A DNA stretch of 64,000 bases from Asticcacaulis machinosus (GTDB taxonomy: Bacteria; Pseudomonadota; Alphaproteobacteria; Caulobacterales; Caulobacteraceae): the NCBI RefSeq assembly GCF_028550435.1, contig NZ_JAQQKV010000003.1:326037-390036 (forward strand), given 5' to 3'. The notes below the pieces were generated by a model that was not told the DNA's origin, did no database searches, and was given only the letters and a program-made list of their open reading frames with translations. The translations under genes and the position numbers were made by a program. Positions 51,883 through 59,907 of the stretch are shown one piece after another; the stretch's first letter is position 1, and each line of letters opens with the position of its first letter.

Positions 51883-51900
51883 AAATCAGGACACAGGCCA

Positions 51901-53955
51901 ATGTTCCATCTATCGCGCAGGCAGGTTGTGTTGGGCGGAGCCGCGGGTTTAGGGGGCCTGGCTGAGGGCGCTTTTGCTGCTGCCGGTGTTCAGCCCTATG
52001 GTGCTGTGCCGTCTGCGCGTCAGGCGGCGTGGCATCGGCTCGAAACCTATGGTTTTGTGCACTTCACCATCAATACCTTCACCGATCGGGAATGGGGATA
52101 TGGCGACGAATCTGCCTCCCTGTTCAATCCATCTGACTTTAGTGCCAATCAGATTGTTGAGGCTGCGCAAGCGGGTGGCCTGAAGGCTCTGATCCTGACG
52201 GCCAAGCACCATGACGGCTTTTGCCTGTGGCCCAGCGCCTATACGGAACATTCAATCAAAAATAGTCCCTACAAAGCCGGTAAAGGCGACATCGTACGCG
52301 AACTGGCTGAGGCCTGTGCGCGTAAGGGGCTGAGGTTCGGCACCTATCTGTCGCCGTGGGATCGTAACCACGCCGAATATGGCCGTGACGCCTATGTCCG
52401 CTATTATCACAACCAACTCGAAGAACTGACCACACAATACGGTCCCTTGTTTGAGGTGTGGTTTGACGGCGCTAACGGGGGCGATGGCTATTATGGCGGC
52501 GCGCGCGAACGCCGGCGCATTGATGGTGCGACCTATTATCAGTGGGATCGCGTGCGCGAAATCGTTCGCCGCAACCAGCCGCAGGCGGTGATGTTTGCCG
52601 ATGCCCATATGGATATTCGCTGGGTCGGTAACGAAGAGGGACACGCGGGCGATCCATGCTGGCCTACGGTTGACGCGACGCCCTTTACCAAGGCCAAGGG
52701 CAATAGCGGCACGCGTAATGGCGACATCTGGAATCCGGCGGAAACGGATGTGTCTATCCGGCGCGGCTGGTTCTGGCACGCCGACGAAGCTCCACGCAGT
52801 GCCGCCAATCTGCTGCGGCTTTATTTTGAGTCGGTAGGGCGGGGTTCAAACCTGTTGCTCAACATGGCCCCTGACCGGCGCGGGCGGGTGCCGGACGAAG
52901 ATGTGCGTGAACTAAAAGCCTGGAAGGCCCTGCGCGATCAGCTTTATGCGGTTAATCTCGTAAAAGGCGCCACGGTGACGGCCTCAAGCCACTTGTCGTC
53001 ACAATATAAGGCCGCCAACCTCCTGTCCGACACGGCATATTGGGCAGCCAAGGTTAAGGATCGCATCAGCGCCTGGGTTGAGGTCAAATTGCCGACAGCT
53101 CAGACCTTTGATGTTATCCGGCTGGCCGAAGATATAAATCTGGGCGTTCGGGTAGACACATTTGCCATCGATATATTTAAGGCAGACGGCTGGCAGCAGG
53201 TGGCGCAACATCAGTGCATTGCCTATAAACGCCTTGTCCTGCTGCCGACGCCGGTCACGACCGACCGTGTGCGGGTGCGTTTCGTTAAGGCCGATGCGTC
53301 GCCGGTTATCGGGCAGTTTGGCCTGTTCCTCAAGCCTGCGGTCATCGAAGCCCCGGAGATACGTCGCGACCGGTCGGGCATGGTCACACTTTTAGCCGCC
53401 AACCCAAAGGCGGCGATCTATTTCACGACCGACGGTTCAATACCTGCCGCGTCCAGTCCGCTCTACACGCATGCGGTATCGCTGGTGGACGGCGGCGTGA
53501 TCAAGGCCGTCGCCCGCTTGCCGGAAGGCACGGTCAGTGAGGTGTCATCGGCCAGTTTCGATGTGTCATCGGCCTCATGGAGGCTTGTAAAGCCTGAAGC
53601 TATCCCTTTCTCAGGCGCAAAGTTCTCCGGCCCGTCAGGCGTCCCCTATGAAGTGATTATCGACCTGAGCCATCCTTACGATCTTTTGGGCATTACTCTG
53701 TCACCGGGGGAGACCAATCCCTTGCTCAGCGAAGGGCCGCCTGCGGGTTACCAGATATGGATCAGCGCGGACGGCAAGGACTGGGGTGCGCCGGTGGCTG
53801 AGGGCGAGTTTTCCAACATCGCCAATAACCGCGCCCTTCAGACTGTCCGGTTCAAGGCTCCGGCTAAAGGGCGCTTTGTCCGGCTGGTGCTGCCTCATCC
53901 CGTCGCGGGCAGCCAGAAAGTCGCTTTCAAAGACTTTGGTATCGTCACGCGTTAA
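51901..53955 (+). CDS. GH29 alpha-L-fucosidase, Tat-exported
   Basis: A 684-residue enzyme beginning with a Tat-like signal (LSRRQVVLGGAAGLGG). The GH29 barrel has FVHFTINTFTDREWGYGDE, LTAKHHDGFCLWPS and the nucleophile Asp in FEVWFDGANGG near residue 187. After residue 350 come an F5/8-type domain (TASSHLSSQYKAANLLSD) and a chitobiase-like/FN3 domain (AIYFTTDGSIP). The expected role is release of terminal alpha-L-fucose. It is in the middle of the hydrolase operon, before the second halogenase. Confidence 0.92.
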   Translation: MFHLSRRQVVLGGAAGLGGLAEGAFAAAGVQPYGAVPSARQAAWHRLETYGFVHFTINTFTDREWGYGDESASLFNPSDFSANQIVEAAQAGGLKALILTAKHHDGFCLWPSAYTEHSIKNSPYKAGKGDIVRELAEACARKGLRFGTYLSPWDRNHAEYGRDAYVRYYHNQLEELTTQYGPLFEVWFDGANGGDGYYGGARERRRIDGATYYQWDRVREIVRRNQPQAVMFADAHMDIRWVGNEEGHAGDPCWPTVDATPFTKAKGNSGTRNGDIWNPAETDVSIRRGWFWHADEAPRSAANLLRLYFESVGRGSNLLLNMAPDRRGRVPDEDVRELKAWKALRDQLYAVNLVKGATVTASSHLSSQYKAANLLSDTAYWAAKVKDRISAWVEVKLPTAQTFDVIRLAEDINLGVRVDTFAIDIFKADGWQQVAQHQCIAYKRLVLLPTPVTTDRVRVRFVKADASPVIGQFGLFLKPAVIEAPEIRRDRSGMVTLLAANPKAAIYFTTDGSIPAASSPLYTHAVSLVDGGVIKAVARLPEGTVSEVSSASFDVSSASWRLVKPEAIPFSGAKFSGPSGVPYEVIIDLSHPYDLLGITLSPGETNPLLSEGPPAGYQIWISADGKDWGAPVAEGEFSNIANNRALQTVRFKAPAKGRFVRLVLPHPVAGSQKVAFKDFGIVTR

Positions 53956-53973
53956 CCTCAGTGGGATTTCATT

Positions 53974-55521
53974 ATGTCTCAGCCGATCAGGAAAGTGGTC
54001 ATTGCCGGGGGCGGCACCGCCGGATGGATGACGGCGGCGTGGTTTGCCAAAACGCTTAAAGGCGATGTCGAAGAGATCGTTCTGGTCGAAAGCGACGAGA
54101 TCGCAACGGTGGGGGTCGGTGAGGCGACAACGCCTTATATTCAGGTTTATAATCAGGTGCTCGGCATCGATGAGGCCGCCTTCCTGAAATTCACCGGCGG
54201 CACCTGTAAGCTGGGCATCGAGTTTGAAGGCTGGGGGCGAGAAGACAACCGCTATTTCCATCCGTTTGGGGCCTTTGGACGCGATTTTGGCGCCTTGCCG
54301 TTTCATTCGGCGTGGTTGCGTCATGCGCTGGAGACCCCTTCGGATAGTCTTGAGGGCTATAATCTTCAGGCGGTGGCCGCACGAGCAGGCAAATTCATGC
54401 CGCCGTCTGGAGCCAATTCACCGCTGGCCGAAATCACCTATGCCTACCATTTCGATGCCACCCTCTATGCCCGTTTTCTGCGCCAGATGTCGGAAGCGGG
54501 TGGGGTGAGGCGGGTCGAAGGCAAAATTGAGACGGTGTTGACCGACGATCGCGGTTTCATCACCGGCCTTAAGCTGAACGGCGATCGTCAGATTGATGGC
54601 GATCTGTTTATCGATTGCACGGGCTTTCGGTCACTATTGCTGGGCGAAGCGCTGGGCGTTGGTTTTGAGGACTGGAGCCACTGGCTGCCCTGCGACCGCG
54701 CCTATGCGGTGCCCACGGCGACAACGGCGCCGCCACCACCTTTTACCCGCTCCATAGCGCACAGTGCCGGGTGGCAATGGCGTATTCCGCTTCAGCATCG
54801 TAACGGCAACGGCATTGTCTTTTCAAGTGCGTTCATGGATGAGTCCGAGGCCGTATCGCATCTGATGTCCAGCCTGAGTGAGCCGGCGCTGTCTGAACCG
54901 AGGCGCATTGCGTTTACCACCGGCCGCCGCAAAAAGTTCTGGCACAACAATTGTGTGGCTATCGGGTTGGCGTCAGGGTTTCTTGAGCCCTTGGAATCGA
55001 CATCAATCATGTTGATCCAGAACGGCATTGCCCGCCTGCAGTACCTGTTTCCGGATCGGGCGTTTGAGGCTGCTGACATCGACGCCTATAATGCCGACAT
55101 GACACGCGAATACGAAGAGGTGCGCGATTTCCTGATCCTGCACTATCATGCTGGCACACGCCAGGACAGTGACTTCTGGCGCTACTGTCAGAGTATGAAA
55201 ATACCGGAGACCCTGTCGGCCAGATTAGCCTTGTTTGAGAGCCGGGGCCGTATTCCGCCTGAGCGCGGTGAGCAGTTTCGCACCGGCAACTGGCTGGCAG
55301 TCATGTGGGGGCAGGGCTTGCGCCCCCGTCAGGCCGATCCCTTATCGTTGAGTATTCCTCATGCCGACCTTGGCCGTGCCTTATCCGATATGCGTCAGGT
55401 GATTGCGGCCTGTGGTGACCGGATGCCCGCGCACGGCGCCTTCATACACCACTATTGCCGCAGCGATACCGGCATGGCCCCGCAGGCTGCCCTGCATGAC
55501 AAGACTCAAAGGAAGCCCTGA
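53974..55521 (+). CDS. Flavin-dependent tryptophan-halogenase-like protein (second of two)
   Basis: A 515-residue relative of the halogenase at 34421. FAD site VVIAGGGTAGW; catalytic lysine again at residue 79 (TCKLGIEF); motif GWQWRIP (about 267); partner glutamate Glu341 in EPLESTSI. All residues expected for hypohalous acid chemistry are present. No signal peptide is seen, so it should act in the cytoplasm while its neighbours are exported. It starts 18 bases after GH29, and its stop is directly followed by the ATG of the next gene, so it belongs to the hydrolase operon. Confidence 0.9.
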   Translation: MSQPIRKVVIAGGGTAGWMTAAWFAKTLKGDVEEIVLVESDEIATVGVGEATTPYIQVYNQVLGIDEAAFLKFTGGTCKLGIEFEGWGREDNRYFHPFGAFGRDFGALPFHSAWLRHALETPSDSLEGYNLQAVAARAGKFMPPSGANSPLAEITYAYHFDATLYARFLRQMSEAGGVRRVEGKIETVLTDDRGFITGLKLNGDRQIDGDLFIDCTGFRSLLLGEALGVGFEDWSHWLPCDRAYAVPTATTAPPPPFTRSIAHSAGWQWRIPLQHRNGNGIVFSSAFMDESEAVSHLMSSLSEPALSEPRRIAFTTGRRKKFWHNNCVAIGLASGFLEPLESTSIMLIQNGIARLQYLFPDRAFEAADIDAYNADMTREYEEVRDFLILHYHAGTRQDSDFWRYCQSMKIPETLSARLALFESRGRIPPERGEQFRTGNWLAVMWGQGLRPRQADPLSLSIPHADLGRALSDMRQVIAACGDRMPAHGAFIHHYCRSDTGMAPQAALHDKTQRKP

Positions 55522-56559
55522 ATGACCGGAAAGGTAATCTTACGCCTGATATCGGCGGTTTTACTGACGCTGATTGTGGCCGTGACACCGGTGCTGGCGC
55601 AAACGGGGCCGGCGGCAAAACCGATGTACCGCGATCCGGTTCATGACGGTGCGGCGGATCCGGCCATCGTGTTTGATGAGGGCGCGAAGCTGTGGCGGAT
55701 GTTTTATACCAATCGTCGCGCTGATGTGAAATATCCATCGATTGAAGATGTGTCGTGGGTGCACGGCACGCATATCGGCGTGGCGACTTCAAAAGACGGG
55801 CTGCACTGGAGCTATGATGGCATTGCCAACATCCCCGAACATTGCACCGGCCCAACCCTGTGGGCACCGGATATCATATTCACCAGGGGCGAATACCATA
55901 TGTATCTGACCGTGGTGAACGGGGTCTTCAAGGCGTGGGGAGACCCTGCCGCAAAACCCAGGATCGTTCATCTGACCAGTCGCGATCTGAAATCATGGGC
56001 GTGCCAGGGGGAGCCGGATCTGGGATCAAGCACCGTTATCGATGTCTCAACCCTAGAGATGTCACCGGGTACGTATCGCATGTGGTACAAAGACATGAAG
56101 GAAGGTCGGATTTATTCAGCGAAATCTGACGATCTAAAGAGCTGGGTGCGCGACGATAAGCCCGCGTTTGCCGGGCGCGGCGAAGGGCCAAAGGTGATCC
56201 GGCTGGACGGTATCTACTGGATGCTTATCGATTCATGGAAAGGCCTGAGCATCCAGCGCTCCGAGGATGGGGTGAACTGGGAATGGCAGCCGGATCGTAT
56301 TCTGGAAATGCCGGGTATATATCCGACTGACAGGGAAAAAGGACAGCATGCTGATGTCGTCGTCAGCCGCGAAGCGGACGGGACCGAACGCGCTCTGATC
56401 TATTATTTCGTCCATCAGGGGCAGGAGGATGCTGCCAAAACCGATCCCTACTGGCAGCACCGCACCGTTTTGCAGGTAGCCGAACTTCGTGTTGTAAACG
56501 AACACATGTCGGTTGATCGCAATGCGGCCGTTACTCAGGGGCTGGCAAGCGGTCGATAG
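55522..56559 (+). CDS. GH43-like five-bladed propeller protein, exported
   Basis: A 345-residue exported protein (signal ends TPVLAQ) with a GH43/GH32-superfamily beta-propeller: YRDPVHDGAADPAIVFDEG, WRMFYTNRRADV, TLWAPDIIFTRGEYHMYLTVV, RMWYKDM and AGRGEGPKVIRLDGIYWML. Candidate acids are Asp in ADPAIV, Asp in WAPDII and Glu in GRGEGPKV. It may be a glycosidase of a less studied clan-F/J-related family. The ATG begins at the base after the halogenase stop. It is last in the operon; the hairpin at 56589 follows. Confidence 0.8.
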   Translation: MTGKVILRLISAVLLTLIVAVTPVLAQTGPAAKPMYRDPVHDGAADPAIVFDEGAKLWRMFYTNRRADVKYPSIEDVSWVHGTHIGVATSKDGLHWSYDGIANIPEHCTGPTLWAPDIIFTRGEYHMYLTVVNGVFKAWGDPAAKPRIVHLTSRDLKSWACQGEPDLGSSTVIDVSTLEMSPGTYRMWYKDMKEGRIYSAKSDDLKSWVRDDKPAFAGRGEGPKVIRLDGIYWMLIDSWKGLSIQRSEDGVNWEWQPDRILEMPGIYPTDREKGQHADVVVSREADGTERALIYYFVHQGQEDAAKTDPYWQHRTVLQVAELRVVNEHMSVDRNAAVTQGLASGR

Positions 56560-56588
56560 AGTAATCGAAGTGGCCTTTAGGGGGAAAG

Positions 56589-56611
56589 GGACGGTACTTT
56601 AGGTACCGTCC
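56589..56611. terminator. Hairpin between convergent genes
   Basis: GGACGGTAC / GTACCGTCC perfect 9-bp stem with a TTTAG loop, between the GH43-like gene and the minus-strand SDR. No T-run on either side. Confidence 0.5.
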
Positions 56612-56622
56612 TGTCAGGTGAC

Positions 56623-57444
56623 TTAAATCTGGTTATCCCAGGCCGCTAATTGATGTGTTTTCAGCATGTCCTCGATGGCTTTGGGCATGACATTGCGGAA
56701 CTTTCCGGTGTCAGCCGGAACCACGTCAATCATGGTGTCGATCATTTCCTGTGCGTCCATCTTGCCTTCAGGTGTAGCGAAAAAGTCGTCAAAGCCCTTA
56801 CGCAAATCGGCACGCTTAGTGAAGTGTACCTTGTCGTCCAGCCAGCGGAAGGGATTGTCGGCCATGGTCTCGTTATAGCCGGTGTAGTAGGCGCCCGGAT
56901 TGATGGTCTGAATTTTGATGTCATAACCTGCCAGTTCCTGTTGCAGGGCTTCGGCGATCGATTCCAGCGCATGTTTGGTCGAGACATAGGTGCCCCAGTT
57001 GGCCGGGGTAAATAGCCCGCCCATTGATGAGGTAAAGACCACCTTCTTACCGGCATTACGGCCTTCAGTGATCCACTTACGTACCACTTGTTGGGTCAGT
57101 TCCAGCGGCAGGAAGACATTGACCTCGTAGTTCTTGCGCACCAGATCAAGCGGGATTTCCCACACCGGCCCGGCTTCGCCCATGCCGGCATTGTTCCACA
57201 GGATGTCAAAGTCGAGCCCGACCGCCTGTTTGATATCGTAAGGATCGGTCAGGTCGAGGCGGTGGACCGTAATCTTGTCGCTGAGGCCGAGGCGCTCAAC
57301 CTCTTCACGCAAGGCCGTGACCTGAGACGCTACATGGACGGTGGCGATGATGGTGTGGCCATTGCGGGCCATGCCAATGGCTGCGCCCTTGCCGAAGCCG
57401 CCCGCGGCACCAGTGATGAGAATGGTTTTCGAGTGAGTAGACAT
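56623..57444 (-). CDS. Short-chain dehydrogenase/reductase
   Basis: A 273-residue classical SDR: ILITGAAGGFGKGAAIGMA nucleotide site, NNAGMG near residue 88, catalytic Ser in FTSSMGG, Tyr-Lys in YVSTKHALES near residue 155. NINPGAYYTGY-type sequence follows (TINPGAYYTGY). AAAGGAA precedes the ATG. It is third of a minus-strand set with GlcG-like and another SDR, all opposite LysR. Substrate unknown. Confidence 0.9.
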   Translation of the reverse strand: MSTHSKTILITGAAGGFGKGAAIGMARNGHTIIATVHVASQVTALREEVERLGLSDKITVHRLDLTDPYDIKQAVGLDFDILWNNAGMGEAGPVWEIPLDLVRKNYEVNVFLPLELTQQVVRKWITEGRNAGKKVVFTSSMGGLFTPANWGTYVSTKHALESIAEALQQELAGYDIKIQTINPGAYYTGYNETMADNPFRWLDDKVHFTKRADLRKGFDDFFATPEGKMDAQEMIDTMIDVVPADTGKFRNVMPKAIEDMLKTHQLAAWDNQI

Positions 57445-57493
57445 AACAAAGTTCCTTTCAGATGAAGATCAATGTGTTGGAGCGGGAACGCGA

Positions 57494-57889
57494 CTAAAGG
57501 GTTTGGGTGGCGGCTTTAGCGATCTCACGGTCCTGAGAGGGCGCGCCGCCCGATACGCCAACGGCACCCAGAAACGTGCCATCGGCCGCGGTGAGCGGCA
57601 GACCGCCGGGGAAGGCCATCAGGCCACCGTTTGACAGTTCAAGTGTCGGGGCGGGGGCGGCGGGTTTGCAGTAGTCCCAGACGCTTTCGCTGGGGATCCG
57701 GAAGAGGGCGGCGGTTCGGGCCTTGCCCAGAGCGACGTCGATGGCACCGAGAACCGCGCCGTCCATGCGGGCAAAGGCGGTAAGGTGCACGCCGGCATCA
57801 ACTATGGCGATGTTTACGGGGACGCCGATGGCAACGGCGTGGGCTTCGGCGGCGGCAAGGGCGCGCTGGGACTGTTCGAGGGTGAGCAT
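57494..57889 (-). CDS. GlcG/HbpS family heme-binding-like protein
   Basis: A 131-residue protein of the GlcG/HbpS (DUF336) family: MLTLEQSQRALAAAEAHA, VNIAIVDAGVHLTAFARMDGA, SIDVALGKARTA-like VALGKARTAALF, GGLPL and GAVGVSGGAPSQDREIAKAA. Family members bind heme or small ligands, or accompany glycolate and cobalamin enzymes; many have no known role. The ATG at 57889 has AAGGAA upstream; the open frame extends to 57961 into the SDR. It starts 11 bases after the SDR at 57901. Confidence 0.88.
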   Translation of the reverse strand: MLTLEQSQRALAAAEAHAVAIGVPVNIAIVDAGVHLTAFARMDGAVLGAIDVALGKARTAALFRIPSESVWDYCKPAAPAPTLELSNGGLMAFPGGLPLTAADGTFLGAVGVSGGAPSQDREIAKAATQTL

Positions 57890-57900
57890 GGGAAAGTTCC

Positions 57901-58761
57901 TTATTCGGCGGCGGCGTGGGCTTCGGGGGCGAAGTCGGTCGATTGTGACAGCCCGCGCCATTGGCGGGTTTCGCGTTCGACCTGAGCATGTTTGTCAGCG
58001 ATGCGTTGCAGGGCATCGCTACCGAGCGGCAGTCGCAGGGGCGGGGTGTCGGTCGAGGCCAGTTCGAGGATGGCGGCGGCCAGCTTATCCGGATTCCCCG
58101 GCTGGGCGTGGTTGAGGTCGGCGGCCAGATGGCGCATCTGGCCCACCGTGTCGGCGTAATCGGCGATCTCACGGGCGACCTTCAGCGATGTATCATCAAG
58201 GAAGTCGGTGCGGAAGAAGCCGGGTTCAACGACCGTGGCATGGATGCCCAGAGGCGCTAACTCCATCGACATCGCTTCGGTCAGGCCTTCGACGGCGAAC
58301 TTGGTCGAGCCATAGACGCCCCAGCCGTAATAGGCCATGTAACCGCCCAGTGAGGACAGGTTGATGATATGGCCGGAACGCTGCCGGCGCATCTGTGGCA
58401 GCACGGCACGGGTGACGTTGAGCAGTCCGAAGACGTTGGTGGCATAGAGGCGTTCGACCTCCGCCGCTGTCGCTTCTTCAACCGCCGACAGCAAACCGTA
58501 GCCGGCATTGTTGACGAGGACATCAATGCGACCGAAGTGCTTGACGGCCGCCGCCACGGCGACTTGCGCCTGAGCTTCGGAGGTGACATCGAGCGGCAGG
58601 GCCAAAAGATTAGGGTGATGCCCAAGTGCGGTTTCGATGGCCTCAACCTTGCGGCCGGTGGCAACCACCTGATCGCCTGCGTCAAGCGCGCTCTGGGCAA
58701 TGCGCACACCAAAGCCGCGAGTGGCGCCGGTGATGAACCAGACTTTACGAATTGTTTTCAT
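57901..58761 (-). CDS. Short-chain dehydrogenase/reductase
   Basis: A 286-residue classical SDR: VWFITGATRGFGVRIAQSAL, the ATGRKVEAI discriminator, NNAGYGLLSAVEE near residue 88, Ser in NLSSLGGY, Tyr-Lys in YGSTKFAVEGL near residue 155. The sequence style is that of oxidoreductases acting on small or steroid-like alcohols. It is first in the minus-strand operon, divergent from LysR with a 113-base gap holding a LysR-type box. It is probably induced by the LysR effector. Confidence 0.92.
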   Translation of the reverse strand: MKTIRKVWFITGATRGFGVRIAQSALDAGDQVVATGRKVEAIETALGHHPNLLALPLDVTSEAQAQVAVAAAVKHFGRIDVLVNNAGYGLLSAVEEATAAEVERLYATNVFGLLNVTRAVLPQMRRQRSGHIINLSSLGGYMAYYGWGVYGSTKFAVEGLTEAMSMELAPLGIHATVVEPGFFRTDFLDDTSLKVAREIADYADTVGQMRHLAADLNHAQPGNPDKLAAAILELASTDTPPLRLPLGSDALQRIADKHAQVERETRQWRGLSQSTDFAPEAHAAAE

Positions 58762-58857
58762 TGGGTTTCCTTTCGATCGAGCCGCTTCCCTGCGGCCATG
58801 ATTGAAAGGTACGCCCAGTTATCTCCTGAATTAATCCCTTGATTTTTCCATATAGTA

Positions 58858-58872
58858 CTGAAATAAATTCAG
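58858..58872. promoter_or_regulatory. LysR-type box, candidate autoregulatory site
   Basis: CTGAAATAAATTCAG, an inverted repeat that fits T-N11-A. It lies two bases before the LysR ATG and between the divergent SDR and LysR genes. Confidence 0.45.
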
Positions 58873-58874
58873 CA

Positions 58875-59768
58875 ATGAGCCGTCTTGATCCCAACGATCT
58901 ATCGACCTTTATCGCTATTGCGCGCCAGAAAAGTTTTCGTAAAGCATCGGAAGAACTGGGTGTAACGGCATCGGCGCTGAGCCATGCCATGCGCACGTTA
59001 GAAGAGCGGTTGGGCGTGCGTCTGCTTAACCGGACCACGCGCAGTGTGGCCCTGACGGAGGCCGGACAAAGGCTGTACGATCGTGTGACGCCGGCGTTTC
59101 GTGATATCGACGATGCGATCGAGGATCTCAACCGTTTTCGGGATCGGCCAGCGGGTTCAATCCGCATTAACGCGGCCCGGCTGGCGTGTCATCTTGTGTT
59201 GTTACCTTTGCTTTCGGGCTTTACCCGAAGCTATCCGGATGTGTCCGTGGAGGTGGTTTCCGATAATGCGTTGAGCGATATTGTGGGTAAGGGCTTTGAC
59301 GCCGGCGTGCGTTTCGGCGAAGCATTGGCGGCGGACATGATCGCCATCCCGCTGGGGCCGCGTAAGCGCTTTTCCGTTGTGGCGTCGCCTGAGTTTCTTA
59401 CCAGGCATGGCGTGCCCAAAACACCTCATGATCTGCGGCATTTTCCATGTATACGCTACCGTTTCGATAGCGGGGCTCTGTATCGCTGGGAATTTGAACG
59501 CGGGCCGGAAGCGCCGGAGGTTGAGGTCGCAGGCCCTGTTACCGTCAATGACCTCGATCTGATGGTCAGGCCCGCGCTTGACGGCCTTGGGCTGGCCTAC
59601 GTGTTTGAGGAGCAGGTGGCCGCCTATATTCAATCAGGGCAACTGGTGGAGGTTCTGTCAGACTGGTGCCCTTACTATCCGGGTTTCTTCCTCTATTATC
59701 CCAGTCGTCGACAAATGCCCGCGGCGCTGAGAGCCTTTGTCGACCATGTAAGAGCGCAACGGTTTTGA
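58875..59768 (+). CDS. LysR family transcriptional regulator
   Basis: A 297-residue LysR regulator: winged helix-turn-helix (LSTFIAIARQKSFRKASEEL, TASALSHAMRTLEERLGVRL, NRTTRSVALTEAG), then a two-lobed PBP-like effector domain (GSIRINAARLACHLVLLP, YPDVSVEVVSDN, GKGFDAGVRFGE). The YPSRRQMPAALRAFVDHV ending is common in the large LysR group often divergent from SDR genes. The ATG at 58875 is preferred over a TTG at 58839. It most likely controls the divergent SDR-GlcG-SDR operon. Effector unknown. Confidence 0.93.
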   Translation: MSRLDPNDLSTFIAIARQKSFRKASEELGVTASALSHAMRTLEERLGVRLLNRTTRSVALTEAGQRLYDRVTPAFRDIDDAIEDLNRFRDRPAGSIRINAARLACHLVLLPLLSGFTRSYPDVSVEVVSDNALSDIVGKGFDAGVRFGEALAADMIAIPLGPRKRFSVVASPEFLTRHGVPKTPHDLRHFPCIRYRFDSGALYRWEFERGPEAPEVEVAGPVTVNDLDLMVRPALDGLGLAYVFEEQVAAYIQSGQLVEVLSDWCPYYPGFFLYYPSRRQMPAALRAFVDHVRAQRF

Positions 59769-59849
59769 GGGGTTGTTGGCGCACTATTTATAGAAGCGCC
59801 TAAATAAAATTCGTGCGTGATGGCGACGGAATATGATTGTAATTGCGTT

Positions 59850-59883
59850 ATTGGTCTGACCAATGTAATGGTATTGGTCAATT
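59850..59883. promoter_or_regulatory. ATTGG-N5-CCAAT operator, copy 3, plus half-site
   Basis: ATTGGTCTGACCAAT is a perfect 15-base palindrome, followed at 59873 by the half-site ATTGGTCAATT. It ends 25-44 bases before the GH2 start. It matches the sites at 38902 and 39164. Confidence 0.7.
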
Positions 59884-59907
59884 AAGATCAACAGGAAACG
59901 CTGACCC

